A stretch of DNA of 64,000 nucleotides, from the NCBI GenBank assembly GCA_017654935.2, contig CM065693.1:18415634-18479633 (forward strand). The letters are read 5' to 3'. Both the position numbers and the translations under genes were made by a program. Positions 47,810 to 60,259 of the stretch are shown piece after piece; within the stretch, counting starts at the first letter, position 1, and every line of letters begins with the position of its first letter. The notes below the pieces were generated by a model, which saw only the letters and a program-made list of their open reading frames with translations, was not told the DNA's origin and did no database searches. The stretch comes from Phymorhynchus buccinoides. Lineage: Eukaryota > Mollusca > Gastropoda > Neogastropoda > Raphitomidae.

Positions 47810-48047
47810 AACCCTTTCACCGCCAGCCATATTTCAGTAAAACATTTCCATTAAATTTACCTGGGTAGAGACATGAATCCATCTGCAGTATTAGGGATTC
47901 TTCTGTGAGATAAATAAAATAAGGTCTATCCTTCCCAAAACTAAAACAATAGGGTCTTTGGATAATAGACCCCAATTTGATGCCTTTTAGTGACATAGGT
48001 GTTAAATCACTGTGGTGCTAAAATGCGACTTTGGCGGTGAAAGGGTT
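47810..48047. mobile_element. P3 inverted-repeat MITE, intact ends
   Basis: 238 bp, ends AACCCTTTCACCGCCAG and TTGGCGGTGAAAGGGTT. Closest to the 10561 copies in the body. Confidence 0.88.
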
Positions 48048-48463
48048 AATATCATTATCACATTTTCCAAACAAATCACTGAATAAATACCACCATTATC
48101 ATTTATAATACTTTTATCATTACCTTCAGTTTCACAAAACTAAGTCCACGGATCACCGAAAAGATATTGAAAAATTGAGAGTTTTGAGTTGAATTGTTTC
48201 TGGGCTTACCCTGGCTATAAGACTCCAGGGATCATCCCAACAGCGGAAGTGCTTGAACATTATGGTACAAGCGCATCAGCTACGGATGAGAACATTACGT
48301 GTGTGACCGTTTTTGATTACCCCGCCACGTGGGTAGCCACTCCGACTTCGGGGGATCCACCTAGTAATTAAGTTGCTGAAAAACTAAGTGAAGTGCGTGT
48401 GAACTGATTTTGAAGGACGCACTGTCCACAACTACACTTGGATCTATACCATGGACAACAGAG

Positions 48464-48732
48464 TACAGTAGAACATCCCTTATAAGACCTCCCATTATAA
48501 GACCCTCCCACATAAGACCTACTTCTCTGAGACATTGCCCTTCTTTGTATGTATTCAAAATGCCTTCCTTATAAGACCTCCCATTATAAGACTCCCTCCC
48601 ACATAAGACCTACTTCTCTGAGACATTGCCCTTCTTTGTAAGTATTGAAATTACCTCCCTTATAAGACCCCGCCCTTATAAGACCTCATTTTGGATGATT
48701 TTTGAAGGTCTTATAAGGGAGCTTTGACTGTA
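48464..48732. mobile_element. P4 MITE with internal duplication
   Basis: The block CCCATTATAAGAC to TTCTTTGTA occurs twice in a row, making this copy about 100 bp longer than the others. Confidence 0.8.
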
Positions 48733-49122
48733 CCAAAGTGTTCATTGTAACAAATTTATTTTTCACAGTGGAATTGCATTTACATTGTATCATTACCATC
48801 AAGACAGAAAATTGTAAAGCCTTAATCAAATTCATGTCATTAACATCAGACATTAATTTCAAATCATGTGTCATTGCCATCAAGACATCAATCTTAACCC
48901 TCAATGCACTCTCCATATCCGTTGTGTATATAGGCTCCTACAACGTACTATATCCAGATCCAGAAGTTTTGATTAATTGTGTAGTACACTGTGAGTACAT
49001 AATTATGGTTCTATACCCATTTTGAACCAATATCACACCAATACTATTATTATCAAAAGAAAACTTTGATTACACCCGAGTACGTGGTTTTCTTCGTCTT
49101 CTGGCTTTGCTTGAACCGAAGG

Positions 49123-49685
49123 TACCGTAAAAACTGGACTATAAGACGCACCTGTATATATATATATATATAAATATTAGGTATTTATTCACATTTATAA
49201 GCCGCACCAGTTTATAAGCCGCAGAGAAAATTACATGTTTACTCTTTTCGAGTAGTATTCTACTCAATTTGGACCTCTACTATTCAAAATTGAAAAAAAT
49301 GCTCTAATTACTCATTTCAGTGAACATTGATGGTTTAATGAATAAAACTACTCATTTCACACCAAAACTACTCATTTCAGCTATCAGGACTACTCAAGAC
49401 ATGTGTAGGGGGTAAACAGGTCTGTGATAAAGCAACCCAAATATAGAAATTCTCCTATCAGAACATGAGTATTTAATGCTCTCAGATACTTTAAACATGA
49501 GATTTGAATCTATTGATTACCAAAACCAGTTTTGAGTCTAAAGAAATTCAAAATAGGCTACAGAATGTGGCCAGAAACAGATTTAATCATACTGATAAAT
49601 GTAGAATGAAAACCCCCCCACAGATAAGCCGCATGGGCCAAAGTTGAGGAAAAAAGAAGCAGCTTATAGTCCGCATTTTACGGTA
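49123..49685. mobile_element. P5 MITE enlarged by another insertion
   Basis: Ends TACCGTAAAAACTGGACTAT and the inverse at 49685. The centre includes 49235-49425, which has GTTTACTCTTTTCGAGTAG, ACTACTCATTTCA repeats and GGTAAACAGGTCTGTG, resembling the end of the 801-bp element. Confidence 0.6.
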
Positions 49686-50038
49686 CACCATATTTTCCTA
49701 CATAACGTACGCTCCGCTCCAAACCAGTCCGATACTGATTGGGAGATCAACTACAGAAACAAATACAGAACTTCATAGGCTTAACAATTTAAAAAAAGCA
49801 TCAACGTTATTTAAAGCATATCAAAAGGAAGATACGAACCATAAGTGATGTTATAACAGTGATGTTGAAGATATTTTCAAACTTTCGTTAGCACGCACAC
49901 ATACATAACCAGAAAATTAACAGTCATTGCGGGAGACCCTAATTGCAAATGGCTGCCCTACTGTGCCTTCACGACAATTCAGAAAAGCTGAGCTAAAAAA
50001 GTTTTAAACACCTAACTATTAAGAGCTTAAATGAAATT

Positions 50039-50440
50039 TGTGACCCAGCACCACAGAAGGGACATTAAGTGCTAGTGTCAAACTGACCATTCTGAGAAAA
50101 TAATACAATTGAAAACTGCAGACAACTCTTTCTACTGATACAAGAACCATACTATCTTTTTTCATTCCCGAGTTATGAGCATTTAAAGTTAGTAGGGTGA
50201 GAAAACAGCCTATAGCCTAGCTGTAGACAATGCATTGACCTACTTATTAAATTTTTAAAACAGGTATACCATTTAGAGACCATAGTAAAGATTATCCTTT
50301 ATACATATGAATGATAAGATGTTAGAGAACACAAAAATACCCATAACTCAAAATTGACAAAAAATGATTTTTGACTTTGCAACCCTGTTGTGAGAAACTA
50401 GCCCAGTGACTTAATGTCCCTTTCGTGGTGCTGGGTCACA
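50039..50440. mobile_element. MITE with TGTGACCCAGCACCAC ends
   Basis: The inverted ends of about 32 bp include TGTGACCCAGCACCAC and GGGACATTAAGT. About 400 bp, no coding frame. Single copy in the window. Confidence 0.8.
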
Positions 50441-50783
50441 TTTAGTCAAGACGCCCTGTGTAACGGAAACTGAGGCAGTGTAGAAGGTCACTGGTGTAAA
50501 AAAGACGTTTCAAATCTGTTACAAACCCCTTTGGTTGAAACAAAAATGAGGGTTTACAGCACACAATAGTTTCAGGCTTCATTTTCTATAGCATACAATT
50601 ACATTTCTTTTCTTTTTTCCCCTGACAATATAGGTAAAACAATAAAGAAATGAGCCATAAATACGATTCCAAGTCACTTCAGTACAAAATTCTCGAATAT
50701 ATTTTGGACAACAGACCAATGTTTAAAAAAACAAAAACAAAACTCTAATGGATGTGTGAAAAAAGTAAGGCGAAAATGATTAA

Positions 50784-50948
50784 TACAGTGGAACCTCCTT
50801 TACAAGACTCCCTCCCACATAAGACCTACTTCTCTGAGAAATTGCCCTTCTTTGTAAGTATTAAAATTACCTCCCTTATAAGACCCCTCCCTTATAAGAC
50901 CTCATTTTGGATGATTTTTGAAGGTCGTATAAGGGAGGTTTCACTGTA
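50784..50948. mobile_element. P4 MITE
   Basis: Left TACAGTGGAACCTCCTTTAC, right GGGAGGTTTCACTGTA. Confidence 0.8.
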
Positions 50949-51453
50949 CATGAAAATTGGCCTGTTTGCCCTTTGGTGGGTAGCTTTCGTTTCTTCATAC
51001 ACACTTCATTGGGGAACAAGGTCAGAGTTTTTAACAACAGCAACATATCAACTGACATTTAATGAGATACACCCAATACAATATCTATTCAGTGCTCCCA
51101 AGTGAAACGCATTGACATACACCCGTCCCAATAAAAAAAAACCTATAAATTATTGGGACAAGAAATAATTTTTTTTTTAGAGGTTACTGAAGTTTTGAGA
51201 TCGTGCCAACTGAATTAAAATACTCTTATTCAAATTATTGCCAATAACTGCACATACACTCACACACACTGGAGAGAGACAGACCTCTTGCCACTCGATT
51301 CTCCCTAACAACAAAAATGTAATATACTCTTAACTGAAAATGAAAACGATTAACCAGTTCATGAAACGGTCAAATAGAGCAATGGTCACATCACTACCGA
51401 TGCCCATGTAAGGGTGCTACACAACTAACTAACAGGCTACAAACAATACTAGT

Positions 51454-51770
51454 CTTCTTCTTCTTCTTCGATCGCTCAGACAGTTTCCTGTCAATTATGA
51501 GCGGAGATGCGTCATGCTGCCGTTATGGGCCTAACTAAGAAACAGGCCAAGCAAGTCCGACTTCGGCTGGAGGAAATCTTTTTGAAAGTGTTTTGTGAAA
51601 AAAAAGACAGGAGAATCCAGGACCAGGAAAGGCAGAAAGATAGTAGATGATAGTAAGCAAAGGGAAAAGACAGTCAAAGAGAGTGACAGATTAGAGGAAG
51701 TTACAAGCACAGAACTTCCAGCAGGTGGGGGAACTATTTATACAAAAGACCCCCCCCCCCCCCCCAATAA
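51454..51770 (-). mobile_element. S1 SINE-like element, tail type b
   Basis: CTTCTTCTTCTTCG tail, GATGCGTCATGCTGCCG, GGCCTAACTAAG, then CAGAACTTCCAGCAGGTGGG and a C run. Confidence 0.65.
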
Positions 51771-51771
51771 G

Positions 51772-52031
51772 AACATAAGGTCACTGGATACCAGACCCTC
51801 ATTTTGATGCCTTTCAGTGACCAGGGCCTGTATTCACGTTGAGATAGCATGAGACTTAGCATCATGCTAACTTAGAAGCTCTTCCAAAAGTCCTATTAAA
51901 TCCTATAGGACTTTTGGAAGAGCTTCTAAGTTAGCATGATGCTAAGTCTCATGCTATCTCAACGTGAATACAGGCCCAAGGTGTTAACTCATTGTGGTGC
52001 CAAGAGGCGACAGTGGCGATGAAAGGGCTAA
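51772..52031. mobile_element. P3 MITE split by a P2 palindrome
   Basis: P3 sequence runs 51772-51823 (ACCAGACCCTCATTTTGATG) and resumes at 51978 (GGTGTTAACTCATTGTGGTG) to GCGATGAAAGGGCT. Its left part is missing, apparently replaced at the junction with the S1 copy. Confidence 0.8.
51824..51977. mobile_element. P2 palindromic MITE, copy 2 (nested)
   Basis: A 154-bp near-perfect palindrome inserted in P3. Same GGGCCTGTATTCACG ends as copies 1 and 3. Confidence 0.9.
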
Positions 52032-52336
52032 GGGCCAGCCACACTGCATACGATCTGACCCCAATACGATGCGATTGGGACAATTGTCTGCGAGTCATGA
52101 TTCACGTGAAACACTTCCGTCTAAAAACTTCTTCTTCTATTTCTGCTCACTTACACTCAAGTAGACCATAATACACGAATCAAATAAAATGTCTGTTACA
52201 AAAATACATATATTTTATCAGATTTGTGTACGGGGGACTACAAAAATAGTGAACATAACTTGTAGGATTTCATCATATTTATTTAGACAGTAGAACTTCA
52301 CGCGAATCATGCCTCACAAATGTCAACATCGGCCCT
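52031..52336. mobile_element. P7 inverted-repeat MITE, copy 2
   Basis: Ends AGGGCCAGCCACACTGCATAC and the inverse near 52330, directly beside the P3 copy. Confidence 0.7.
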
Positions 52337-52723
52337 TTAGAGTGACGTCCCAATGACCCTCCCTAGCCGAGGACAAAATCATGTCATGAAAAAGACAACT
52401 GATAGAGCCAATCTGGCAAAATGGTCTAGGGATATAACTCTCTTGACTATGTTAGAGCAAAAAGCCAGCATATCAGAGTTATTAATACATGGAAAGAATT
52501 TAACGTGGTGACAGCCCTGACATGGCCTTAGCTGTCAACGGGGTTATAATTTTAATCTTAATCTGAGTTATTCCTCTTCATCTGATGACGTCATCAAATG
52601 AGTATGTGATATGTTATAAAGCAGTCAAGGGATTAATTACCTGTTTCAAACGTTGACTGCAAAAGATTTGAACATGCACACAAAAATCTGGCAGCTTAAC
52701 ATGAGAACAGCCACGCTATTTCG

Positions 52724-52812
52724 TCCTCTCGAGGTATCTCCGCTTCAAACAAATTTTAGCCCAGCCCTCCAGAAGAGCAGCTGCCCCATCTGCTATCTGG
52801 AAATTGTAGATA
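52724..52812 (+). repeat. S3 dispersed repeat fragment
   Basis: Only the 3' part is left: CTCCGCTTCAAACAAATTTTAG and CAGCCCTCCAGAAGAGCAGC. Confidence 0.45.
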
Positions 52813-52889
52813 AATTCCATGGCACCGCATGCTTGCTACCAACTTAAGTAACTTTGAGGTTAGTTAGTTGCATGGGTGCTCCTGCTTTC

Positions 52890-52985
52890 AGGATGTCCTG
52901 AAGTTCAGGATTTTTTTTGTCCAGGATGTCCTGAAGTTCAGGATTTTTTTGTCCAGTATGTTCCGAAGTTCAGGATTTTTTTTTT
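52890..52985. repeat. Short tandem repeat GGATGTCCTGAAGTTCA
   Basis: Three copies of about 37 bp separated by T runs. Confidence 0.8.
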
Positions 52986-53250
52986 ATTGCCTGGAGCTGG
53001 CATCACCAGATTATGAGAAGATGCATTTTGCTGGCTATAGAGGTTATGAAGTTTAACCAGAAGTGAAAGTGCAACGACAGCCTGTCAGTTACATTGAAAA
53101 CTGTTCTTTCCCTTCAGCTTCCAGGGAACATACACTTTGCCCCCCGGAACCCCCCAGGAGGGGCATTGTCTCTGCATTCCGCCGGGACCTGGGCGGCCCC
53201 TTGACCCCTGCCTTGCAGGATTTTTGAAATTTCCCAGGAGCACCATGTGC

Positions 53251-53410
53251 ATATTTTTCGGACTATAAGACGCACCTTTGTATAAGGCGCACCCCCCAAA
53301 TTTCAGATTTTGTTACTATATTTTCTTACTATTTCATCAGTCACATTATAAGGCGCTGGGGTCTGAGTCTTGGGAAAAAAGTATCGCCTTATAGTCCGAA
53401 TAATACGGTA
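53251..53410. mobile_element. P5 MITE, best copy
   Basis: Ends ATTTTTCGGACTATAAGACG and TTATAGTCCGAATAATACGG, 160 bp. Confidence 0.82.
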
Positions 53411-53832
53411 GTTAGTCTGTCAACAGCTAGACTCCTGTCTCTCGATACTTTACTGTCAAATACTAATCGCAACATACTGCACACAGCATTCACACAGAAC
53501 AATAACGGTCAGAAACACAGAGAAACAAACATGATGAAACTCAGATTTGGTTGAAAACCACAAAACACTCTCAAAGTCAAAAACACATAATTTTGTCAAT
53601 GCCATTCTAAAAAAACCCAAAACCATTCGATGCCAGACCATGCGAGTGAAAACCCCCCAACAATGATCAAGATTAACAATATTTATGTTTTCTTCAACTT
53701 CAAACCTTTTTTCTTCTGTGTAACCTGTATCTGCCTACGCCAAGCATTCAAACAATTAAAACTGGAATTAAAAAAAAAAAAGAATGCAGAAAATGAATTC
53801 AAAAAATTAACAGGCTATTTTCAAGATATGAG

Positions 53833-53861
53833 ATAGGGCACTAGGTTAGGCAAAACGTTGA

Positions 53862-53895
<34 letters not shown>

Positions 53896-54125
53896 GTGCC
53901 CATGCACTTAGCATACGTTAAACCCAGTGGCAACGAAAAAGTTGTCATTTGGTCAAAATTTACCCCCCCCCCCCCCCCCCCTCCCTCATCAGTGACAAAA
54001 ATCGCATGCAAATTATTTTTTAAAATGGGTGCCGCGCTCTCCAGGTGGGAGCAACCCGAATTTCACAGAGACGCCTCTGTGACTAAAAAGTACCTAATAA
54101 TAACAATAATAATAATAAATAACCT
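53833..54125 (+). mobile_element. S2 tRNA-derived SINE, 5'-truncated
   Basis: Matches 61050-61340 inverted: TTTCGGATGAGACGATAAAC, AACGAAAAAGTTGTCATTTG, a C run and the GGGAGCAACCCGAATTTCAC end, with a TAA-rich tail. The tRNA-like head is missing. Confidence 0.8.
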
Positions 54126-54254
54126 AATAATAATAAAAATAAGAAAAAGTAGCATGTAGAGTCTTAGTACTGCAGTACTTTATTTAAACATGACATTCAA
54201 TTTCAAAATTGTGCAAACATTCTGTGCACGCATTTTGTTTTGGTAGTTGGGGTA

Positions 54255-54648
54255 GTGGGTGGATGCCTTGTGCCTCCATACGGGGAGCTGGACGACCCCG
54301 CCCCCTCCACGAGTCTCTTCCCGTGGGGATACCTGGGGGCCTTTCATAAAAAGTTATCCCACCTTCTGGAAGTTCTGTGCTTGTAAACTTCCTGTATAAT
54401 CTGCCACTCTCTTTGCTTGACTGCCTTTTTCCTTCGCTTACTGTCAAATACTATCTTTCTGACTTCTGAGCCCATTCTCCTGCCTTTAAAAAAAAAAATC
54501 TTCCAAATAATTTTTCTCCTTTGAGCTCCTCCAAAATCGGAATGTGTCGGCTGTACGCAGCAGGGAGACCAGTGAAAACTGAAAAACGGACACATACATA
54601 CCTTATCCATTATGGCCATATGGCCTGGGAACGCAGAAGAAGAAGTTT
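54255..54648 (+). mobile_element. S1 SINE-like element, tail type a, long copy
   Basis: Starts GTGGATGCCTTGTGCCTCC and ends GGAACGCAGAAGAAG. With 19633 it shows the full 5' extension. Confidence 0.7.
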
Positions 54649-54934
54649 TGGTAGATTTTTTTTCACTGCCATTGCTTCTGCCACAATTTCCTAGCAAATA
54701 CTGGTCAGGCTTAGGGGGCCGGCTATGAAGCCTTTAGAGGCTGTTACTAGAACCTGCAGCGAAAGCATAGCGTCGAATACTATGGAAAAGAAGTCTTCAC
54801 ACTGATTCTAGTTATAGATCAACGAAAACTAGAGGAACAGTTTGACAATGTCACATACAGGAACAACTAACTGGATCTAAATCTAAAAAATAAAAAAAAC
54901 AATACCAAGGAAGAAACAAGTAGGCTTTTGTTAA

Positions 54935-55149
54935 TTAAAGACCCACCATGTCCGTGAGTGAAAATCACGGGTTTCACGAGTTTCCCTCTCTCGCTGGTAA
55001 GAAATCTTATTTTGACCAAGTGTGGCTCCCATACAAATTTCCTCATGCACGAAAACGAGATCACTTTAAAGAGCAGCATCGATAGTGCATGGGGTAAGTG
55101 TATGTGGGCCACATCGACCCAGAAAAAACCAGGGTCAGTGGGTCTTTAA
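54935..55149. mobile_element. Inverted-repeat element, TTAAAGACCCA type
   Basis: Ends TTAAAGACCCACCATG and CAGTGGGTCTTTAA; relative of 17393-17649. A piece of the same type (CTGGTAAGAAATCTTA) is at 61973. Confidence 0.65.
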
Positions 55150-55433
55150 AGCTCGACAAATCTGGATTTCTAACACTACACGGAATTCAAACAAAGAAAA
55201 CCAACAGCACTACCACCCCTGATCAAACTGCAGCTGCAACTGGGGCAGCACAGTGAAATAGAAGTCAAATCTCACACACGTTTAGTATTAGTAGTTATTT
55301 ATCACATACACATCAATCCAAATAACGCGATACAAATCAAACAAACAGTTAATTTCTGTTAGGAAGAAAGTGTATTTACATAATATCAAATAGCACACAC
55401 ACACACAAAGCTTACGAAACGAAGGAGTGCATT

Positions 55434-55640
55434 AACCTTTTTCAACGCCAGCCATTTTTCAGCCGAAACTTTCCTGGGTTCTGTGTGCAATATGTGAGGA
55501 TTCCTCACTGACATGCATAAAATAGGCCTATCCTTACTTACCTCCCAAAATTAAGAACAGACCCTCATTTGATGCCTTTCAGTGACACGGGTGTTAAATC
55601 ATTGTGGTGCCAGGAGGCGACAAGTGGCGATGAAAGGGTT
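55434..55640. mobile_element. P3 MITE, shortened
   Basis: Both ends present, but two internal deletions shorten it to about 207 bp. Confidence 0.75.
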
Positions 55641-55873
55641 AAACGACATACAGGATTTGCTCATTTGGGTTGAACAGTTAAAAACTGTGAAATCAAAACA
55701 AATGGGGACACAACTTGTCTGCAAAGTCTTTTATCTATCCTCCACCAGTTAACTCAACTGTCATCAACGTCGACATGACATGACATGACATAATCGAACA
55801 AGTCGGAAGACAAACTCGTCGGATGAAAGCCAGGAGGTACTGTCTGTCTGTCTTCATTCCCTTTGCGACGGTA

Positions 55874-56087
55874 GGGGAAGACGGGGTAAAAAGCGCATGG
55901 GCGGGTAAGAAGCCCACCCCAATTATCTCATGAAATAAAGAAAATTTCAGTCAAATTTGCCCATGAGACGAATGCTAGACATTAACGCTCGTCTCATGGG
56001 CAAAATGAGACTGAAATTTGCTTCATTTCATGAGATAATTGGGGTGGGCTTCTTACCCGCCCATGCGCTTTTTACCCTGTCTTCCCC
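55874..56087. mobile_element. P1 palindromic MITE, copy 8 (full length)
   Basis: TA-flanked 214 bp. Almost identical to copies 2, 4 and 5. Confidence 0.9.
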
Positions 56088-56144
56088 TACCTTTTGGCTT
56101 TCATCTAACAAATGTGAAAACGTCAAGCATTCAACCAAACCTAC

Positions 56145-56308
56145 TACAGTGGAACCTCCCTTATAAGACCTCCCATTATAAGACTCCCTCCCATATAAGA
56201 CCTACTTCTCCGAGACATTGCCCTTCTTTGTAAGTATTAAAATCACCTCCCTTATTAGACCTCATTTGGGATGATTTTTGAAGGTCTTATTGTGAGGTTC
56301 CACTGTAC
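56145..56308. mobile_element. P4 MITE
   Basis: Left TACAGTGGAACCTCCCTTAT, right GTGAGGTTCCACTGTA; about 60 bp after a P1 copy. Confidence 0.8.
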
Positions 56309-56576
56309 GCTGGATTTCATTTCAAACCAGTCTCTGTAAGTAACTTTTCAAGTCAGAATTTAACTTCTTCTTTCCCCGCCAAAACCCATCTTTACGTTTA
56401 TTATCAGACGTCACCTCTGAAACGAACCTGGTTTTGCTTTGCATAGTCACAGTGCCAGACAATAACAAAAAAGTTCAACTCGAGGCATCCATCTTGCAAA
56501 ACTTTACATTTTTGACCAGCGGCCGAAGCCAAAGCTGGTGTCTGGTGTCTGTTCCTGGCTGACTAACTATCTACCC

Positions 56577-56751
56577 TAGTTTATGGACTACAAGGCGCAC
56601 CTGATTATAATAAAATGCACCCCCCCTAAATTTTACACAAAATTCTGATTTTGTTATTATATTTTCTTACTATGTTATCAGTCACATTATAAGGCGCAGG
56701 GGTCTCAGTCAGGAAAAAAAAGTATCGCCTTATAGTCCGGAAAAAACGATA
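56577..56751. mobile_element. P5 MITE
   Basis: Left TTATGGACTACAAGGCGCAC, right GCCTTATAGTCCGGAAAAA. Confidence 0.75.
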
Positions 56752-57354
56752 TCTATGTTAACACGATAGTGTTCAAACGGAGGGACCTGGGAGCCTCAAA
56801 TGTTACATGCGGATAGGTAAATACAACATCTAGGCCAAGTTCAAAGATGTCATGGGTCAAAGGTCAAGGTCACTGGAGCCGAAAATGCTGCTGGTTGATC
56901 CAGTGTTTTCATGCGCGTCTTTTTCTCCGTCTCTGCTGTGGTAGCTGCTTCAATGTTTTGTCGTAAAATCGCAGATTTTGTTTTTCTGTTGTGGCTGATG
57001 ATTTCTGGATCGCAAAATCTTACTCGGGCGGACTGACACACGGTTTTGTGAGCTGTACCAAGCCGATGGTTTGAACAGAACGCTCTCAAATGTGCATCAT
57101 AAAGATTTAACGGATCACTTGTCCTTGCGTTACTAATACACATGCATGCATGCATGTAACCACATACTGCCATCTATCGCTCATTTCATCTTTTCTGTTT
57201 ATGCGGCCAATTACTTTACAATAATAATGTTTTTTATTTTTTTTAAAGAAAAGAAAAGAAAACAACCCAAACACATTTGCGTCTCAAAGCAACATTACCG
57301 GTGTGGTGATCTCTAAAGTGGATTTGGTCTCAAACCGTCTGCGCATGTGCGAAG

Positions 57355-57410
57355 AGTTAGGGATAGGTTTAGGGTTAGGCTTAGGGTTAGGGATAGGTTT
57401 GGGGTCAATT
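57355..57410. repeat. TTAGGG-like degenerate repeat
   Basis: GTTAGGGATAGGTTTAGGGTTAGG-type units (six or so, imperfect). No palindromic element around it is evident. Confidence 0.7.
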
Positions 57411-58206
57411 TAGTGTTGAATACATAAAAGATAAAGTTTGATGGTACGTCATGATCGAGTTCGCACACGTGCAGACATGTTGAGAACAAATCCATTTTGA
57501 GAAATGCTACACCGGATAAGAACTTTATTTCCTATGTAGCAACACACAGGTTCTAGTAATTATCAAACAGAACGGACAGACAACCAAACAGAAAGGTCGA
57601 CATACACGTTGTCAGCGTTTCCCCCACAGCAACACAGTGATGCTCCTAGTGATATCACTTGCCTATCACTGTGCTACCATGGAGAAATAGTTTAAACTAA
57701 TAACGTGTATTTTGACATCTTTATAGCTACGACGAGAGTGTGTTCAACAGAGGCGAATTGTTCAGCGATTTTATTTTCCCCTTTCTTATTCCTATATATT
57801 CCTGAATATTGAGCCAACAATGAAAGGTCTCTCCAAGCAGTGTAGCGCCTAACTGTCACCCGTTCCCTAAACAATAAATATCACAATCGGTGAACAACCA
57901 ACCAGTCACACACAGGCACAGAGCGGGACGACAACCACCAACAAAAAAATAGAGAAACTCAAAACACGGGTAAACTAACTCTAATATCGTAATAATAATT
58001 CATATCGGTCCCAAACAAAAACAGACGACTAACTGAAAAGCTCATACGGATGTTTATTTGGCACATATATAGAGTAGATATATATAAATATTTACACGTA
58101 ACAAACCGTAAATCAACAGCTGACAATATAATTATGTAATTTGTTTTTGTTTTTTTAGATAATCTCTCAAACCGTGCTGCATGATCATTTGGAATGATTT
58201 CTACAG

Positions 58207-58528
58207 TACTTCTTCTTCATTCGCTCAGACACTTTCCTGTCATATGAGCGTAGATGCGTCATGCTGCCGTTATGCGCCTAACTAAAAAATAGTTAGGCCC
58301 AGCATGTCCGACTTCGGCTGAAGAAATCTTTGTAAGAATTTATTATTAAAAAAAAAGGCAGGAGAATGGACCAGTGAGATAGAAAGATAGCAGATGACAG
58401 TAAGCAAAGGGAAAAGGCAGTCAAAGAGAATGACAGAATTAGAGGAAGTTACAAGCACAGAACTTCCAGAAGGTGGGGGAACTATTTGTACAAAAGATCC
58501 CCCCCGGTATCCCCACGGGGGGTTTCTA
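58207..58528 (-). mobile_element. S1 SINE-like element, tail type b
   Basis: CTTCTTCTTC tail, GATGCGTCATGCTGCCG, GCCTAACTAAAAAATAG, CAGAACTTCCAGAAGGTGGG, GGTATCCCCACGG. Confidence 0.65.
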
Positions 58529-59217
58529 CAGTATGATATCCATGTGTTGCCCTAAAGAGCCAGGCTCAAGACACCCTTCCCCAACTTCAAACTCTAATAA
58601 GTATATATATCTGTATTTAACACTACAGTAAATACAAAACACAAATAGCTACTCTGTTTTAAATCATCTTTGTGGCGCTATAAACTGTTTATAGCTCCAC
58701 ATACATTGCTCTTCTTTTCGAGACAAGTGCTTTTCTTTTTCTAATTTGAGGTATGCGGGACAGTACAGAGTGGTACAACACTAAATGGAATATCTTCGAC
58801 CAGTAAGGAATTTTAAGCGCTTAGAGCTTAAAGAATAATACGCTCTAGAAATGTTCTTTTAAAAATAAAAATGAATCTGTGAAGTCACGAATGCGTACCA
58901 ACCTCAGCTTTCAGAGTTCACTGGCTAAAATAAGTCAAATGGTTTAGTACTTCGTAAATCAAAAACATACCACATATCAACTTTCAAAACAGTGACAATC
59001 GATTTATTAACAACATTGCGTGCATCACAGTGTTAACATAATTACTTTTTCATTGTTACTTTAGTTTTAAGTCAATCTTTTTAATGATAATAAAAAAAAT
59101 AAGCAAAAGGGTCGCGCCATGGCTGACTGGTGCACCTCCAGGTCTCTGTGCTGCATGCTGCCGTAGGTGTGTGTGCGAGTATGACATTAAATGGGTTAGC
59201 ATAAGGTGTATCATCAA

Positions 59218-59565
59218 GGCCGGACCTAAGTTTTTAAGGGGTGGGGGCTAATTCATCGAAGGTGCGAAGCACCAAGACCCCAAGGCGGTCCGGGGGAATG
59301 CTCCCCCAGAAAACGTTTTAATCCAAGAAGCAAAATAGTGCAATCTGGTCATGAAATAAAGGACTAATGCCATTACTGTTCATACCCGGTAACCCCTATT
59401 GAAACATGTTTTGAACCATTAAGTACCTATCAACTGGTGGTGCTGATGAGTGCTAGGAATAGCCCGCAAAGAAATTAAGCTGCCGCTCGGCGACATTCTT
59501 TTTTTTTTTGAGGAAAAAGGGTGGGGGCTGTAGCCCCCCAAGTCCCCCCGTAGGTCCAGCCCTAA
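59218..59565. mobile_element. Possible DNA element with GGCCGGACCTA ends
   Basis: Left GGCCGGACCTAAG and right GTAGGTCCAGCCC are inverse with mismatches. The arms hold GGGGTGGGGGCTAA and GGGTGGGGGCTGTAGCC. No clear target duplication. Confidence 0.45.
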
Positions 59566-60259
59566 TCATGATTATTGTGTTTTTGGTGTGTGTGTGAGTA
59601 TGATATTAAATGGGTTAGTATAAGGTGAAGCAACCTCTCCCCCCAAAAAAACACCCAACCCTGTCATGTTCTTCTTTGTAATCTCTTGAATATATAAGTT
59701 GAATTTAATGTTTCTTTCTCCCACAAATCACACGATTAGATATAAACTTAACTCATCTCACAGGGTTCTCTATAATGTAGAAATGAGGGTACCCACAATT
59801 CGAGGTAAATCAGTAAGAAAGAGAAAAGAGGGAATGGTTGAAGGGTGTCACCAAAAAAACACCCAACCACCCCAAAAAATAACACACCCAAACCCCAACC
59901 CGAGTGTTTTTGAAAACACTTTTTCCGTAAAACCCCTCCGTGCTACCAGTCATGGCCATGATAATGTTACGTATATATAATATATTTGCCCCCCCCCCCC
60001 CCCCAAATTAACAAGCTGGTTATAGCTTGCACATAATTTGCCACAACACTTTACGTAATACTAATACGGGAAGTTTTTCTTTGGAAGAGAAAAAAAAAAA
60101 GTTCTTTCTACACCCGTCTCTTTACCTTTTCTCTTCAAATTTTATTAATAGAGATTTAAAAAAACACACCTCACCTGCTAATTTATTTATGCCAAATTCT
60201 ATTTCAATCTGCACAGGTCTGTCGCTATTTCCCCATCACTGAGAATTCTACAGATCCAA

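Noticed and set aside
48189..48371. 60-residue frame with a CTWV-like look
   Set aside because: No flanking splice sites that fit, no domain recognised, and it lies between P3 and P4 elements.
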